Below, one piece after another: positions 28,832 through 37,541 of a stretch of DNA of 64,000 nt. Position 1 is the first letter of the stretch. Each line of letters starts with the position of its first letter. The notes beneath the pieces are model-generated. The model was not told the origin of the DNA and ran no database searches. It was given only the letters and a program-made list of their open reading frames with translations. The stretch is from Candidatus Brocadia carolinensis. Its GTDB lineage: Bacteria; Planctomycetota; Brocadiia; Brocadiales; Brocadiaceae. The stretch covers positions 1 through 64,000 of the forward strand of contig AYTS01000126.1 in the NCBI GenBank assembly GCA_002009475.1, given 5' to 3'. Made by a program: the position numbers and the translations under genes.

Positions 28832-29830
28832 ATGGCAACCATCTATCTCACAGAACAAGGCTCAAAACTGAGCAAGACGTCGAAACGGCTGATGATTGAA
28901 AAGGAAGGGCAGACACTTCTTGAAATCCCGGAATTCAAGGTTGAGCGCGTCCTGATCTTTGGCAACGTCCAGATCACGACGCAGGCCATGGCCTTCCTGC
29001 TGGATAACGGCATTGAGGTGAGCTTTCTTTCCCTGTACGGGAAATACCGTGGCAGGCTTTCGCCGGTGGAATCAAAAAATGCACAACTCCGCATCCGCCA
29101 GTACCAGAAACACCTTGATACTGAATTTAAGGTCTCGCTGGCAAAGGCTATCGTGCATGCAAAACTCCATAACGGACGCGAACTCCTCATGCGATATGCC
29201 CGGAATCATCCCGAGATTGATTTCTCCCAGGATAAGATACAGATGGAAGCATGTATCTCACAGATAGAGCATAAACAATCCGTTAATTCCGTTATGGGCG
29301 TGGAAGGCGCCGCCGCATCCGTTTATTTTGAAGCATTTGGTAAGATGCTGAGAAAGGAACTCAGGTTTGAGAAACGACAGAGGCGGCCACCCAAAGACCC
29401 CGTGAATGCCCTCCTGAGTTTAGGCTACACCCTTATCGGGAATGAGATGCATTCCATGATCTGCGCCGTTGGTTTCGACCCATATATCGGTTTTTTTCAT
29501 GGCATTGATTATGGAAGGCCGTCCCTCGCCCTGGATTTAATTGAGCCTTTCCGTCACGCCATTATTGACCGCTTTACCTTGTATCTGGTGAATAACCACA
29601 TACTGTCGGAGAAGGATTTTGAGGATACGGGCGAAGAAGGCGTCTTGCTCAATGACGATGCCCGCAAACGATACTTTGCCGAATATGAAAAATATATGAT
29701 AAAAGAGGGTGAAAGCAATTTGTCTGATGCAAAGAAGGGATTCAGGGATCTATTTAAGATACAGGCGCATAACCTGCATGATGCAATCATCGGGACATCG
29801 ACATTTCATCCCTATTCTATGAAAGACTAA
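28832..29830 (+). CDS. cas1: CRISPR integrase Cas1 (second copy)
   Basis: A second 332-residue Cas1 (MATIYLTEQGSKLSKTSK). E158 in GVEGAAASVYF, H223 in FFHGIDYGRPS and D235 in LALDLIEPF lie at exactly the same positions as in the first copy, so the active site is complete. The two proteins are clearly homologous but diverged, so this is not a recent duplication. No cas2 follows; a decayed repeat region does. I chose the ATG at 28832 because it matches the N-terminus of the other Cas1. Confidence 0.94.
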   Translation: MATIYLTEQGSKLSKTSKRLMIEKEGQTLLEIPEFKVERVLIFGNVQITTQAMAFLLDNGIEVSFLSLYGKYRGRLSPVESKNAQLRIRQYQKHLDTEFKVSLAKAIVHAKLHNGRELLMRYARNHPEIDFSQDKIQMEACISQIEHKQSVNSVMGVEGAAASVYFEAFGKMLRKELRFEKRQRRPPKDPVNALLSLGYTLIGNEMHSMICAVGFDPYIGFFHGIDYGRPSLALDLIEPFRHAIIDRFTLYLVNNHILSEKDFEDTGEEGVLLNDDARKRYFAEYEKYMIKEGESNLSDAKKGFRDLFKIQAHNLHDAIIGTSTFHPYSMKD

Positions 29831-30227
29831 AATGAACCACAAAGACACAGAGGGCACAAAAAAGTAATGAAGAATGAGGAATGAAGAATGATCAATGAAA
29901 TGGAGAAAAAATATATTGCTCATTACTCATTGTTAATTGAACATTGCCTTTCCGCTTGATGAATAAGGAACTGGAAGTAATGAAGAATGAGGAATGAAGA
30001 ATGATCAATGATCAATTAAATGAAAAACAATAAATTGATAATTGCTCATTGACAATTGATCATTGCTTTTCTGGCTTGATGAATAAGAGACTGAGATTTA
30101 ATGAACAATTAAGAATGATCAATGATGAATAAAAGAGGCGAAAAGATACGAATTGATAATTGTTCATTGTTAATTGATCATTAATAATTGAACATTGATA
30201 ATTGATAATTGTCCAAGGAGGGTTGTT
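29831..30227. repeat. AT-rich repeat tract with two degenerate CRISPR repeats
   Basis: Downstream of the second cas1 comes a CACAAAG-type repeat end (29835-29857) and then AATGAAGAATG and AATTGATAATTG units. Two sequences, CTTGATGAATAAGGAACTGG at 29955-29974 and CTTGATGAATAAGAGACTG at 30075-30093, match the 3' half of the CRISPR repeat at 25881. This looks like the wreck of a second array or a spread of repeat-carrying elements. Confidence 0.65.
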
Positions 30228-30584
30228 ATGGGAAACAAGGATATTGTGGATAGGACTTATAGTTTTGCGCTGAGAGTTATAAAGTTAGTTAGCTCTTTAC
30301 CTCATAACAAGGTATGTGAAGTAATTGGTGGTCAATTACTCAGATCCGGGACATCTGTAGGCGCAAATATGGAAGAGGCACAGGCAGCATATAGTAAGAA
30401 AGAGTTTTGTAATAAAATCGGGATTTCTCATAAAGAAGCGCGCGAATCTAACTATTGGTTGAGATTATTAAAAGATAGTGGACAAGTAAAAGCGGAACTT
30501 ATTAAAAACATTACTTCGGAATCAGAAGAGATTGTTAAGATTTTGTTCTCGATCGGAAAAAAATCAAAAATGACCGTAAAGTAA
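30228..30584 (+). CDS. Four-helix-bundle protein (23S rRNA IVS / TIGR02436 family)
   Basis: A 118-residue protein from the ATG at 30228 behind GGAGGG. FALRVIKLVSSLP, IGGQLLRSGTSVGANMEEA and KEARESNYWLRLL are the standard pattern of the four-helix-bundle family that was first found in intervening sequences of 23S rRNA. The function is unknown; it may bind RNA or DNA. It sits between AATTGATAATTG repeats on both sides. Three further members or fragments occur in this window. Confidence 0.88.
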   Translation: MGNKDIVDRTYSFALRVIKLVSSLPHNKVCEVIGGQLLRSGTSVGANMEEAQAAYSKKEFCNKIGISHKEARESNYWLRLLKDSGQVKAELIKNITSESEEIVKILFSIGKKSKMTVK

Positions 30585-30625
30585 TTGATAATTGATAATT
30601 GATAATTGATAATTGAACATTGTTT
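30585..30625. repeat. Tandem AATTGATAATTG repeat
   Basis: The 10-base unit ATTGATAATT is repeated about four times directly after the four-helix-bundle gene and ends GAACATTG. The same unit lies just upstream of the gene. Confidence 0.75.
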
Positions 30626-30743
30626 TTGGAATTATTCTTCCAAGCTTTCGATCTCGCTGTTTTTGAGATGGGTTCAAATGTTAAAATTTGACGACCATCG
30701 AGTGATGATGAGATGTATCCGTGGTTTGCTAACCTTGATTTTA

Positions 30744-30820
<77 letters not shown>

Positions 30821-31104
30821 ACCTGTTTAGTTTTCAGTGATCAATTTTCAGTTGTCATTTACCTTCCATTGAATCTTGATAGTTAATAGAAAATAACATG
30901 ATGCTTAAGTATTGTCAAGGCTTTTCAATCGAGATGCACATTTTCGAATTTTATCAATGAATTTATCGTGCATCTTTATGCCGACCATAAAGGCCGGTGA
31001 TACATTTTAGATTGATTCAGGATGAAATTTTGATAGAATTCAAACTCTTCTGAGGGTGTTCAGAAGGATTTAGCGTGTTATCAGGTATGTAAAAAGGAAT
31101 TTGA

Positions 31105-33606
31105 ATGGTAAAAAAGGAATATAATTTTGCTGACATTGAAGGGAAATGGCAGGGATTTTGGGAAGGGTGCGGACTGTTCCGCACCGATGAAGCCAGCAGG
31201 AAAGAGAAATTCTATTGTCTCGTTATGTTCCCGTATCCATCGGGTACCCTCCATGTCGGCCACGGCAGAAACTATATTATCGGCGACGTCGTTGCGCGTT
31301 ACAAGATGATGAAGGGTTACAACGTGCTTTCGGCCATCGGGTGGGATGCCTTTGGCCTTCCCGCGGAGAATGCCGCAATTAAAGGAGGTACTCATCCTTC
31401 CATCTGGACAAAGAATAATATTAAGGACATGAAACGGCAACTTCACCGCTGGGGGGTTGGATACGATTGGGAACGGGAGATCACTTCCTGCAATCCCGAT
31501 TACTATAAGTGGACTCAATGGATATTCCTGAAACTCTACGAAAATAACCTGGCTTATAAAAAGAAGGCCGCTGTGAATTGGTGTCCTTCCTGCGCTACCG
31601 TACTAGCCAACGAACAGGTTGTTGACGGGTGTTGCGAACGTTGTGATAGCCCGGTACGGCAGCGCGACCTTGAACAATGGTTCTTCCGTATCAGTCAATA
31701 TGCCCAGAGGCTGCTGGATGACATTTCTCTGTTAGAAGGCTGGCCTGAGCGGGTCAGGACGATGCAGGCAAACTGGATTGGTCGCAGTGAAGGGATTCGG
31801 ATCGATTTCAAATTAGAAGGTTTAGGCAAAAAGATACCTTGTTTTACCACGCGCCCCGATACGCTCTATGGGGTAACCTTTATCTCTTTAGCCCCGGAAC
31901 ACCCCCTGGTTCAGGAATTGATTTCGGGTACTCCACAGGAAAAGGCGGTGACGGATTTTGCAGAGAGGGCGCGCAACCAGGGGATGGTGGAACGCACCGC
32001 GGAAGGGACCGAGAAGGAGGGGGTATTTACTGGCAGGTACGTTGTTAATCCTGTCAATAATGACAAGGTTCCGGTTTGGGTAGCCAACTATGTGCTTATG
32101 GAATATGGGACGGGGGCTGTTATGGGTGTGCCCGCCCACGACCAGCGAGATTTCCTCTTTGCAAAGAAATATAATCTCCCCATTAAAATTGTTATTCAGC
32201 CAGAAGGCAACGAACTAAACGCCGACACGATGCAAGAGGCATACGTCGATGATGGCATACAGGTAAATTCAGGGAATTTCGATGGATTGCCGAATACCGA
32301 GGCGATAAATAAAATCACCATACATCTCGAATTCAAAGGGCTTGGCACAAAGACCGTAACCTACCGGCTGAGGGATTGGCTTATCTCCCGTCAGCGTTAC
32401 TGGGGAGCGCCCATACCCATCATCTATTGTGAGTCATGCGGTACGCTGCCGGTGCCTGAATCACAACTCCCTGTAATACTACCCGAAGCGGTGGAATTTA
32501 AACCACACGGCTTGAGTCCTCTGGCGGAGGTGGACTCCTTTATCAACACGGTTTGCCCGAAGTGTTCTGGTGTGGCGCGGCGTGAGATTGACACCATGGA
32601 TACATTCGTGGATTCAAGCTGGTATTTTTTGAGATATCTCTCACCGAAGGATAACAGTCATCCCTTTGTTGCAAAAAAAGTCAACACATGGCTACCGGTA
32701 GATCAGTATATTGGCGGGGTAGAACATGCCATCCTGCATCTCCTCTACTCACGTTTTATTACCAAGGTGCTTTGCGACCTGGGTCTTGTCAATTTCAAAG
32801 AACCCTTCCGGCATCTCTTTACCCAGGGTATGATTATCAAAGAAGGGGCCAAGATGTCCAAATCCAGGGGCAATGTAGTAAGTCCGGATTTCCTCATTGA
32901 TAAATACGGGGCAGATACCCAGCGTCTTTATATCCTTTTCATTGGACCACCCCAGAAGGATGCCGAGTGGAATGACCGTGGAGTGCTGGGCGCTTTCAGA
33001 TTTCTGGGCCGCTTGTGGCAGAAGGTTACTGATTACGAAGACGTCTATGCCAGGGTACAGCGGGTGGATATTGTCATGAATAAACTCTCCCCTGCGGCAA
33101 AGACCCTGTACCGGCAGATGAACCAGACGGTTAAGAAGATCACCGAAGATATGGAAACCTCCTGGCACTTCAATACGGCGATTGCCTCTGTGATGGAGTT
33201 ATTAAACAATGTTGATGCATTTAACGTAGTTATCCCCAACAATGCTGCGGAAGAGCTTGATTTTCATGTCTTCCGTCATACCATGGAAGCCCTCCTCTTG
33301 TTAATGGCTCCTTTCACCCCGCATATCTGTGAAGAGTTGTGGGAAGTTATGGGGCACAAGCCAAGTATCTTTCAGCAACCCTGGCCAGCGTATGACAAAG
33401 ATGCAATTCTGGAGGAGGTCATAGAGATTGTTGTACAGATCAACAGCAAGGTCAAAAGTCGTTTATCAGTGCCGGTTGATATGAGTGAAGATGAATTAAG
33501 AAGACGTGTATTAAGTGATGAACGCATTACCGGATTCTTGCAAGGCAAGCAGGTAATGAATACTATCATAGTGCCAGGAAAATTGGTGAATATTGTGGTC
33601 AAATGA
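31105..33606 (+). CDS. leuS: Leucyl-tRNA synthetase
   Basis: A class I synthetase of 833 residues that charges tRNA-Leu. The HIGH-type motif is in MFPYPSGTLHVGHGRNY near residue 50, the zinc-like cysteine region in WCPSCATVLANEQV, the editing domain around residues 230-430 (TTRPDTLYG) and KMSKSRGN near 589. The C-terminal anticodon-binding part ends normally. It stands alone on the plus strand just after tRNA-Ala. All parts look intact. Confidence 0.97.
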   Translation: MVKKEYNFADIEGKWQGFWEGCGLFRTDEASRKEKFYCLVMFPYPSGTLHVGHGRNYIIGDVVARYKMMKGYNVLSAIGWDAFGLPAENAAIKGGTHPSIWTKNNIKDMKRQLHRWGVGYDWEREITSCNPDYYKWTQWIFLKLYENNLAYKKKAAVNWCPSCATVLANEQVVDGCCERCDSPVRQRDLEQWFFRISQYAQRLLDDISLLEGWPERVRTMQANWIGRSEGIRIDFKLEGLGKKIPCFTTRPDTLYGVTFISLAPEHPLVQELISGTPQEKAVTDFAERARNQGMVERTAEGTEKEGVFTGRYVVNPVNNDKVPVWVANYVLMEYGTGAVMGVPAHDQRDFLFAKKYNLPIKIVIQPEGNELNADTMQEAYVDDGIQVNSGNFDGLPNTEAINKITIHLEFKGLGTKTVTYRLRDWLISRQRYWGAPIPIIYCESCGTLPVPESQLPVILPEAVEFKPHGLSPLAEVDSFINTVCPKCSGVARREIDTMDTFVDSSWYFLRYLSPKDNSHPFVAKKVNTWLPVDQYIGGVEHAILHLLYSRFITKVLCDLGLVNFKEPFRHLFTQGMIIKEGAKMSKSRGNVVSPDFLIDKYGADTQRLYILFIGPPQKDAEWNDRGVLGAFRFLGRLWQKVTDYEDVYARVQRVDIVMNKLSPAAKTLYRQMNQTVKKITEDMETSWHFNTAIASVMELLNNVDAFNVVIPNNAAEELDFHVFRHTMEALLLLMAPFTPHICEELWEVMGHKPSIFQQPWPAYDKDAILEEVIEIVVQINSKVKSRLSVPVDMSEDELRRRVLSDERITGFLQGKQVMNTIIVPGKLVNIVVK

Positions 33607-33738
33607 ATCGATTATTTTCTTGATACTTTGTAATTCTTGGGCGTATTTTCAAACACTGCCGTCTGTAGCAAACAAGATCGGACAATAGACACAGAATTTG
33701 AGGGCTGAAAGGCTGTTAGGATACAGCAGGGGGTGAAG

Positions 33739-34273
33739 CCCCATAAGCGCTAAGTTAAAATTATTGATTCATTTAACCGTGTAATGAATAACGAATATCG
33801 AACAAGGAGTTTAGAATTATGAAGTTTTCTTATCCTCCCTTTGTTTCGCAGTTTTTACGCGTGTTACAAAAATTGAACCAAGCTCATCATTCTCAAGAAT
33901 CAGGGGTTCAAGCTTTGACGCTGGCCTTATGAGATTGGCTTTTACCATCATCAATAACCATATCCTTGTTTCACGCAACTCCTTAAGGCAGACTTTCATC
34001 TTGTGGATAAAGTCAGAACGAGATTCTGCACTTTGAGCTTCACCATATTGGGAGCGGGTGACGTACCGCAACGAATAAGTTGCCCGGCAAGGTGATTTCC
34101 CGTTCTTGTTTTTGGCAAGGATTCCGTTGTACGAATAATTCTTACGGTAAAATCTACCAAGCGTTCTTCAAGATCAAATATTCTCTTATCCTTCGACATT
34201 CATTATTCCTTGTTCGATATTCGATATTGAACTCCAGGTAAAAAATATCAAAAACAACTTAGCGCTTATGGGG
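33739..34273. mobile_element. IVS-like cassette: four-helix-bundle gene in nested perfect inverted repeats
   Basis: Outer arms of 18 bases (CCCCATAAGCGCTAAGTT at 33739-33756 and its inverse at 34256-34273) match perfectly. Inner arms of 17 bases (CGAATATCGAACAAGGA at 33792-33808 and its inverse at 34207-34223) also match perfectly. The four-helix-bundle gene lies between them. The transcript would form a long stem with the gene in its loop, as in the intervening sequences of some 23S rRNAs. No transposase is present. Confidence 0.75.
33817..34199 (-). CDS. Four-helix-bundle protein, split by one missing base as read
   Basis: The first frame reads IRTTESLPKTRTGNHLAGQ and IRCGTSPAPN; the second continues YGEAQSAESRSDFIHKMK and ELRETRIWLLMM. 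They join if one T is added at about 34046 (AATATGG to AATTATGG), giving 127 residues. The pattern is that of the TIGR02436 four-helix-bundle family. Most breaks in this window are surplus bases, so the missing base here is an exception. Confidence 0.78.
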
Positions 34274-34434
34274 TGAAGCCCATACGTGTTACGTTGTTGA
34301 ATACAGAATATGTGAGAATAGAACAGATTGATACGAGGTTTCTTTGTTGGACTCAACCAGAACATTTCGTCTTGATGTGAGGTTAAAATGATACAATAAT
34401 TACTTTTGGCTTCAGTTTCCACAAGCTCCCGCCA

Positions 34435-34911
34435 TTATGTAACACGTTCATAGATCGATAACGTATAAGACAGGATATCTTCATGGTCTTCCGAGCTTAT
34501 CTTTTGGAATATTTTCGAGGGAACTTCAGGAAAAAACACATCACCCGCTATCTCTCTATGGATAACCGACAAATAAATCCTATCGGCTATCGAAAGGGCC
34601 TCCTTGTAGAGTTGCCCTCCACCACAAACAAACATTTCGTTTTCATCCTCAGGGCAGATTTTAATTGCAGACGGTAAGTCTCTTGCAATAATGCATCCAG
34701 GCGCCATATAGTTCACCTTGCTGGTAAGCACAATATTGGTCCTGCCGGGAAGAGCGTGGCCAATTGATTCATATGTTTTTCTACCCATGACCACGGTATG
34801 CCCCAAGGTTGTGCTTCTAAACCGACGCAATTCAGTTGGTATCTTCCAGGGCATACATCCCCGATTTCCGATGACACGATTTGATGCCATCGCAGCTATC
34901 AGCGATATCAC
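34435..34911 (-). CDS. folA: Dihydrofolate reductase
   Basis: A 158-residue DHFR that reduces dihydrofolate to tetrahydrofolate. ISLIAAMASNRVIGNRGCMP and MPWKIPTELRRF, then VVMGRKTYESIG and FVCGGGQLYKEAL, are the family signatures, including the NADPH-binding motif. The start is a GTG at 34911. No thymidylate synthase gene is adjacent. Confidence 0.95.
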   Translation of the reverse strand: MISLIAAMASNRVIGNRGCMPWKIPTELRRFRSTTLGHTVVMGRKTYESIGHALPGRTNIVLTSKVNYMAPGCIIARDLPSAIKICPEDENEMFVCGGGQLYKEALSIADRIYLSVIHREIAGDVFFPEVPSKIFQKISSEDHEDILSYTLSIYERVT

Positions 34912-35174
34912 GAGTCCCGGTCTTTTTTTTGTTGATTTCCATAATACCTAATCGTGATCAAAGAAAGTAAATCGTCATACAGAAAGAGATGCTTTATTTA
35001 ATCAATAACCATATACATTCCACGGATTTGATTGTCTGTAGTATAAAAGATTTAACCGGAAATTACCTGCTAAATCCGAGTATTATTTTCAGGTAAATAA
35101 TTTTTTTTTTTCTCCCGATAATGCAGGGTAACAAATTCAACTAAATGGCATAGAATGCAAAGAGATAAACAGTT

Positions 35175-35411
35175 ATGCAAAATCCAAACATCATGACAAT
35201 AAAACAAGTTTCTGAATATCTTAAGGTTAGTCCTCGTACGATTTATAAGTTGGTTAAAACGGGCGGAATTCCCACCTTTAAAATCATGAACATGTGGCGA
35301 TTTGAGCAATCCAAGATTGACCAGTGGATCAAGGAAAAAACGGAAAGTATTCATTGTAACCATAACGGTGCGGGAGGTAAAAAGCATGCCAAAAGTATTG
35401 ATAATAGATGA
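35175..35411 (+). CDS. Excisionase-family helix-turn-helix protein
   Basis: A 78-residue MerR/excisionase-like DNA-binding protein. MTIKQVSEYLKVSPRTIYKL is the helix-turn-helix and GGIPTFKIMNMWRFEQSKID is the following wing. Such proteins act as small regulators or excisionases; here it lies first in the chemotaxis cluster and overlaps the cheY start by 26 bases, so it may be translated with it. The start is the ATG at 35175. Confidence 0.82.
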   Translation: MQNPNIMTIKQVSEYLKVSPRTIYKLVKTGGIPTFKIMNMWRFEQSKIDQWIKEKTESIHCNHNGAGGKKHAKSIDNR

Positions 35412-35763
35412 TTCTGCAGTTATGCGCAAGATTATTCAACGGAACATTCTGCAGTCTGGTCTGCTGGTAGACGAGTTTGTCGAAGCAGGTGACGGAAGGG
35501 AAGGACTGGAAAAGGCAATATCCAATAATGTTGACTTAATCTTGTGCGATTGGAACATGCCAAACATGACTGGAATAGAATTTGTCAAGGCCCTCAGGGG
35601 TTCTGGACAAAAGAGCAATATTCCCATTGTGATGGTGACAACAGAAGGTGGCGAAACGAAGATTGAAGAGGCCAAAAGCAGTGGTGCAAACGGTTACCTG
35701 ACAAAACCGTTCACACCGGAGCAGTTAAAGTCAAAATTAGGAAATTTTTTACTCGTAAAATAA
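35386..35763 (+). CDS. cheY: CheY-type response regulator
   Basis: A single receiver domain of 125 residues. The acidic pair is in KVLIIDDSAVMRK, the phospho-acceptor aspartate in ILCDWNMPNMTG, the threonine in VMVTTEGGE and the lysine in LTKPFTPEQL. The ribosome site GGGAGGT supports the ATG at 35386. It would receive phosphate from CheA and control the flagellar switch or another motor. Confidence 0.92.
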   Translation: MPKVLIIDDSAVMRKIIQRNILQSGLLVDEFVEAGDGREGLEKAISNNVDLILCDWNMPNMTGIEFVKALRGSGQKSNIPIVMVTTEGGETKIEEAKSSGANGYLTKPFTPEQLKSKLGNFLLVK

Positions 35764-35833
35764 TGGCCGCATCATCTTTGTTCATACTTTAAATTTCCGA
35801 ATACTTCACTAGAGAAAAAGGAGAGAACGGAAC

Positions 35834-36361
35834 ATGACACTGGAAAGTAGGATAGAAACCGTCACGGTAGATATTGCCGAATCTACAAGGACATTGTTTG
35901 AAACAATGATTATGATGGATTTAAAGTATGACGCGGCATCATTGGTAGATGACACACAAATAAAAACGGATGTTATCGGTATTGTGAGCTTTACCGGCAA
36001 ATGTTGTGGTGTGATTGCTCTTTTTTGTTCAAAAAAATTTGCACTAAAGGTTGCATCAGCCATCCTGATGACAGAACTAAACGAATTTACGGGTGAAGTA
36101 AAAGATGCGATAGGCGAGATAGCGAACATGATCGCAGGAAACGTGAAGACAAAACTTACTGCGCAATATGGTGATATGCAACTCTCCATCCCAATCGTAA
36201 TTGCTGGGGAGGGACTTTCGATTACCGCCGGAACTAACCATCCAATAGGAGCAGAAAGCACACTTTCCTGGTTTAGCAGAGATACCTGGCTCATGACGCC
36301 TTTTATCTCCAATAATGAAAAATTTAACATCGGCTTGTTGATGAGAGAATCAAATAAATAA
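35834..36361 (+). CDS. cheX: CheX-like chemotaxis phosphatase
   Basis: A 175-residue protein with the CheC/CheX fold. The segment VKDAIGEIANMIAGNVKTK holds the conserved E and N residues that CheX uses to dephosphorylate CheY-P. A weak second motif follows. It lies between cheY and a CheX-like-REC fusion gene. The window has CheC and CheX but no CheZ, in line with bacteria outside the gammaproteobacteria. Confidence 0.8.
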   Translation: MTLESRIETVTVDIAESTRTLFETMIMMDLKYDAASLVDDTQIKTDVIGIVSFTGKCCGVIALFCSKKFALKVASAILMTELNEFTGEVKDAIGEIANMIAGNVKTKLTAQYGDMQLSIPIVIAGEGLSITAGTNHPIGAESTLSWFSRDTWLMTPFISNNEKFNIGLLMRESNK

Positions 36362-36383
36362 CTTTCATTCGATAACAACAAAA

Positions 36384-37391
36384 ATGGAAAACCCTATAAT
36401 CAAAAAACCACCTTCGTCCAAGCTGGAGGAGACTCTGGTAAGTACCTTTCCACGGATTTGCACCGATTGTGGCAAATTAACAAATAAACAGTTTTTACTG
36501 ACAAAGCCCGTGCTGCAGAGCACAACACTGAACGAATTTATTAAGAATACCAATACAAGCTACATACTGGCAAAATTAGCGATTGAAGAATTCTACGAAG
36601 GAGAACTGTATTTAATCTTCACCGTAAAAGAGGCTATTATAATAGGCAGTCTCCTGTTAACCCTTGAAGATGCCATAATAAAGGAAAATGCAGACAAGGG
36701 CATTTTTGAAGGTGATTGTACAGATGCATTCAAGGAATTTACGAATCAGGTCTGTGGTATGTTAGACAACGAGCTAAGACCGAAGTTACCCAAGTCTATT
36801 CACCTGAAATTAACAAGCACGGCTCTCATTAACAAAGCGAATGCAAACACGGTACTCAGTGAAGAAGCTTTGAATGAAGAACGCCTTATTCTAACGACAG
36901 CCATGCAAATTCAGGGTTTTGAAGATGGTAAATTCATATTAAGTATTTCCAGGCTGGTTGGTGAGGAGTTTTTTGATGAGGTCATCGAAGAGAATACCAA
37001 GAAGTTCAAAGGCACGATACTCGTTGTAGATGATTCAAAAACAGATTTACGAATTGTTCGAAAACTTTTGGGTAGTGAATATAAAGTATTGGTTACAGAC
37101 AATCCAAACAGTGCGCTCTCCAGGCTTCAGAAAGACCATGTCGATCTTGTTTTAATCGATGTTCATATGCCTGACGTTAACGGGATAATGCTGTGTGAAC
37201 GATTCAGAAGGAATGCCATGTCTCATTCAATACCGATTATCATATGCTCCTCATCTCCAACGCAGGAAACCGTGATACAAGCTGTTCGGGCAGGCGCAAA
37301 AGACTTTCTGGTTAAGCCATTCAGCAGACAAACATTAATTGAAAAGATTACTAAACACTTACTAAGCAGCAACGTACTCTTACCTTCTTAG
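36384..37391 (+). CDS. CheC/CheX-like domain fused to a receiver domain
   Basis: The 335-residue protein has a divergent N-terminal part (residues 30-205) with TDAFKEFTNQVCGMLDNEL, the CheX-type helix, and a C-terminal receiver domain from about residue 210. That domain has TILVVDDSKTDLRIVRKLL, the aspartate in LVLIDVHMPDVNG and FLVKPFSRQTL. A phosphatase-like module linked to its own receiver could sense or reset phosphorylation in the pathway. Two cysteines near the N-terminus (CTDCGKL) resemble a small metal site. Confidence 0.7.
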   Translation: MENPIIKKPPSSKLEETLVSTFPRICTDCGKLTNKQFLLTKPVLQSTTLNEFIKNTNTSYILAKLAIEEFYEGELYLIFTVKEAIIIGSLLLTLEDAIIKENADKGIFEGDCTDAFKEFTNQVCGMLDNELRPKLPKSIHLKLTSTALINKANANTVLSEEALNEERLILTTAMQIQGFEDGKFILSISRLVGEEFFDEVIEENTKKFKGTILVVDDSKTDLRIVRKLLGSEYKVLVTDNPNSALSRLQKDHVDLVLIDVHMPDVNGIMLCERFRRNAMSHSIPIIICSSSPTQETVIQAVRAGAKDFLVKPFSRQTLIEKITKHLLSSNVLLPS

Positions 37392-37541
37392 GTGATATTA
37401 CCTTAACCCAACGAACATACGAAAACCACAGATTTCACAGATAACGGAGATTTATTATATTTATAATCTGTTTTTGTTGTGGCTATGCCATACCGCGAAA
37501 TTTGAGTTTCTCTTAAAACATAATTGATGAGGTTGAAGAAT

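Noticed and set aside
30821-31104. T-box or attenuator before leuS
   Set aside because: No T-box consensus, specifier loop or terminator/antiterminator pair was found.
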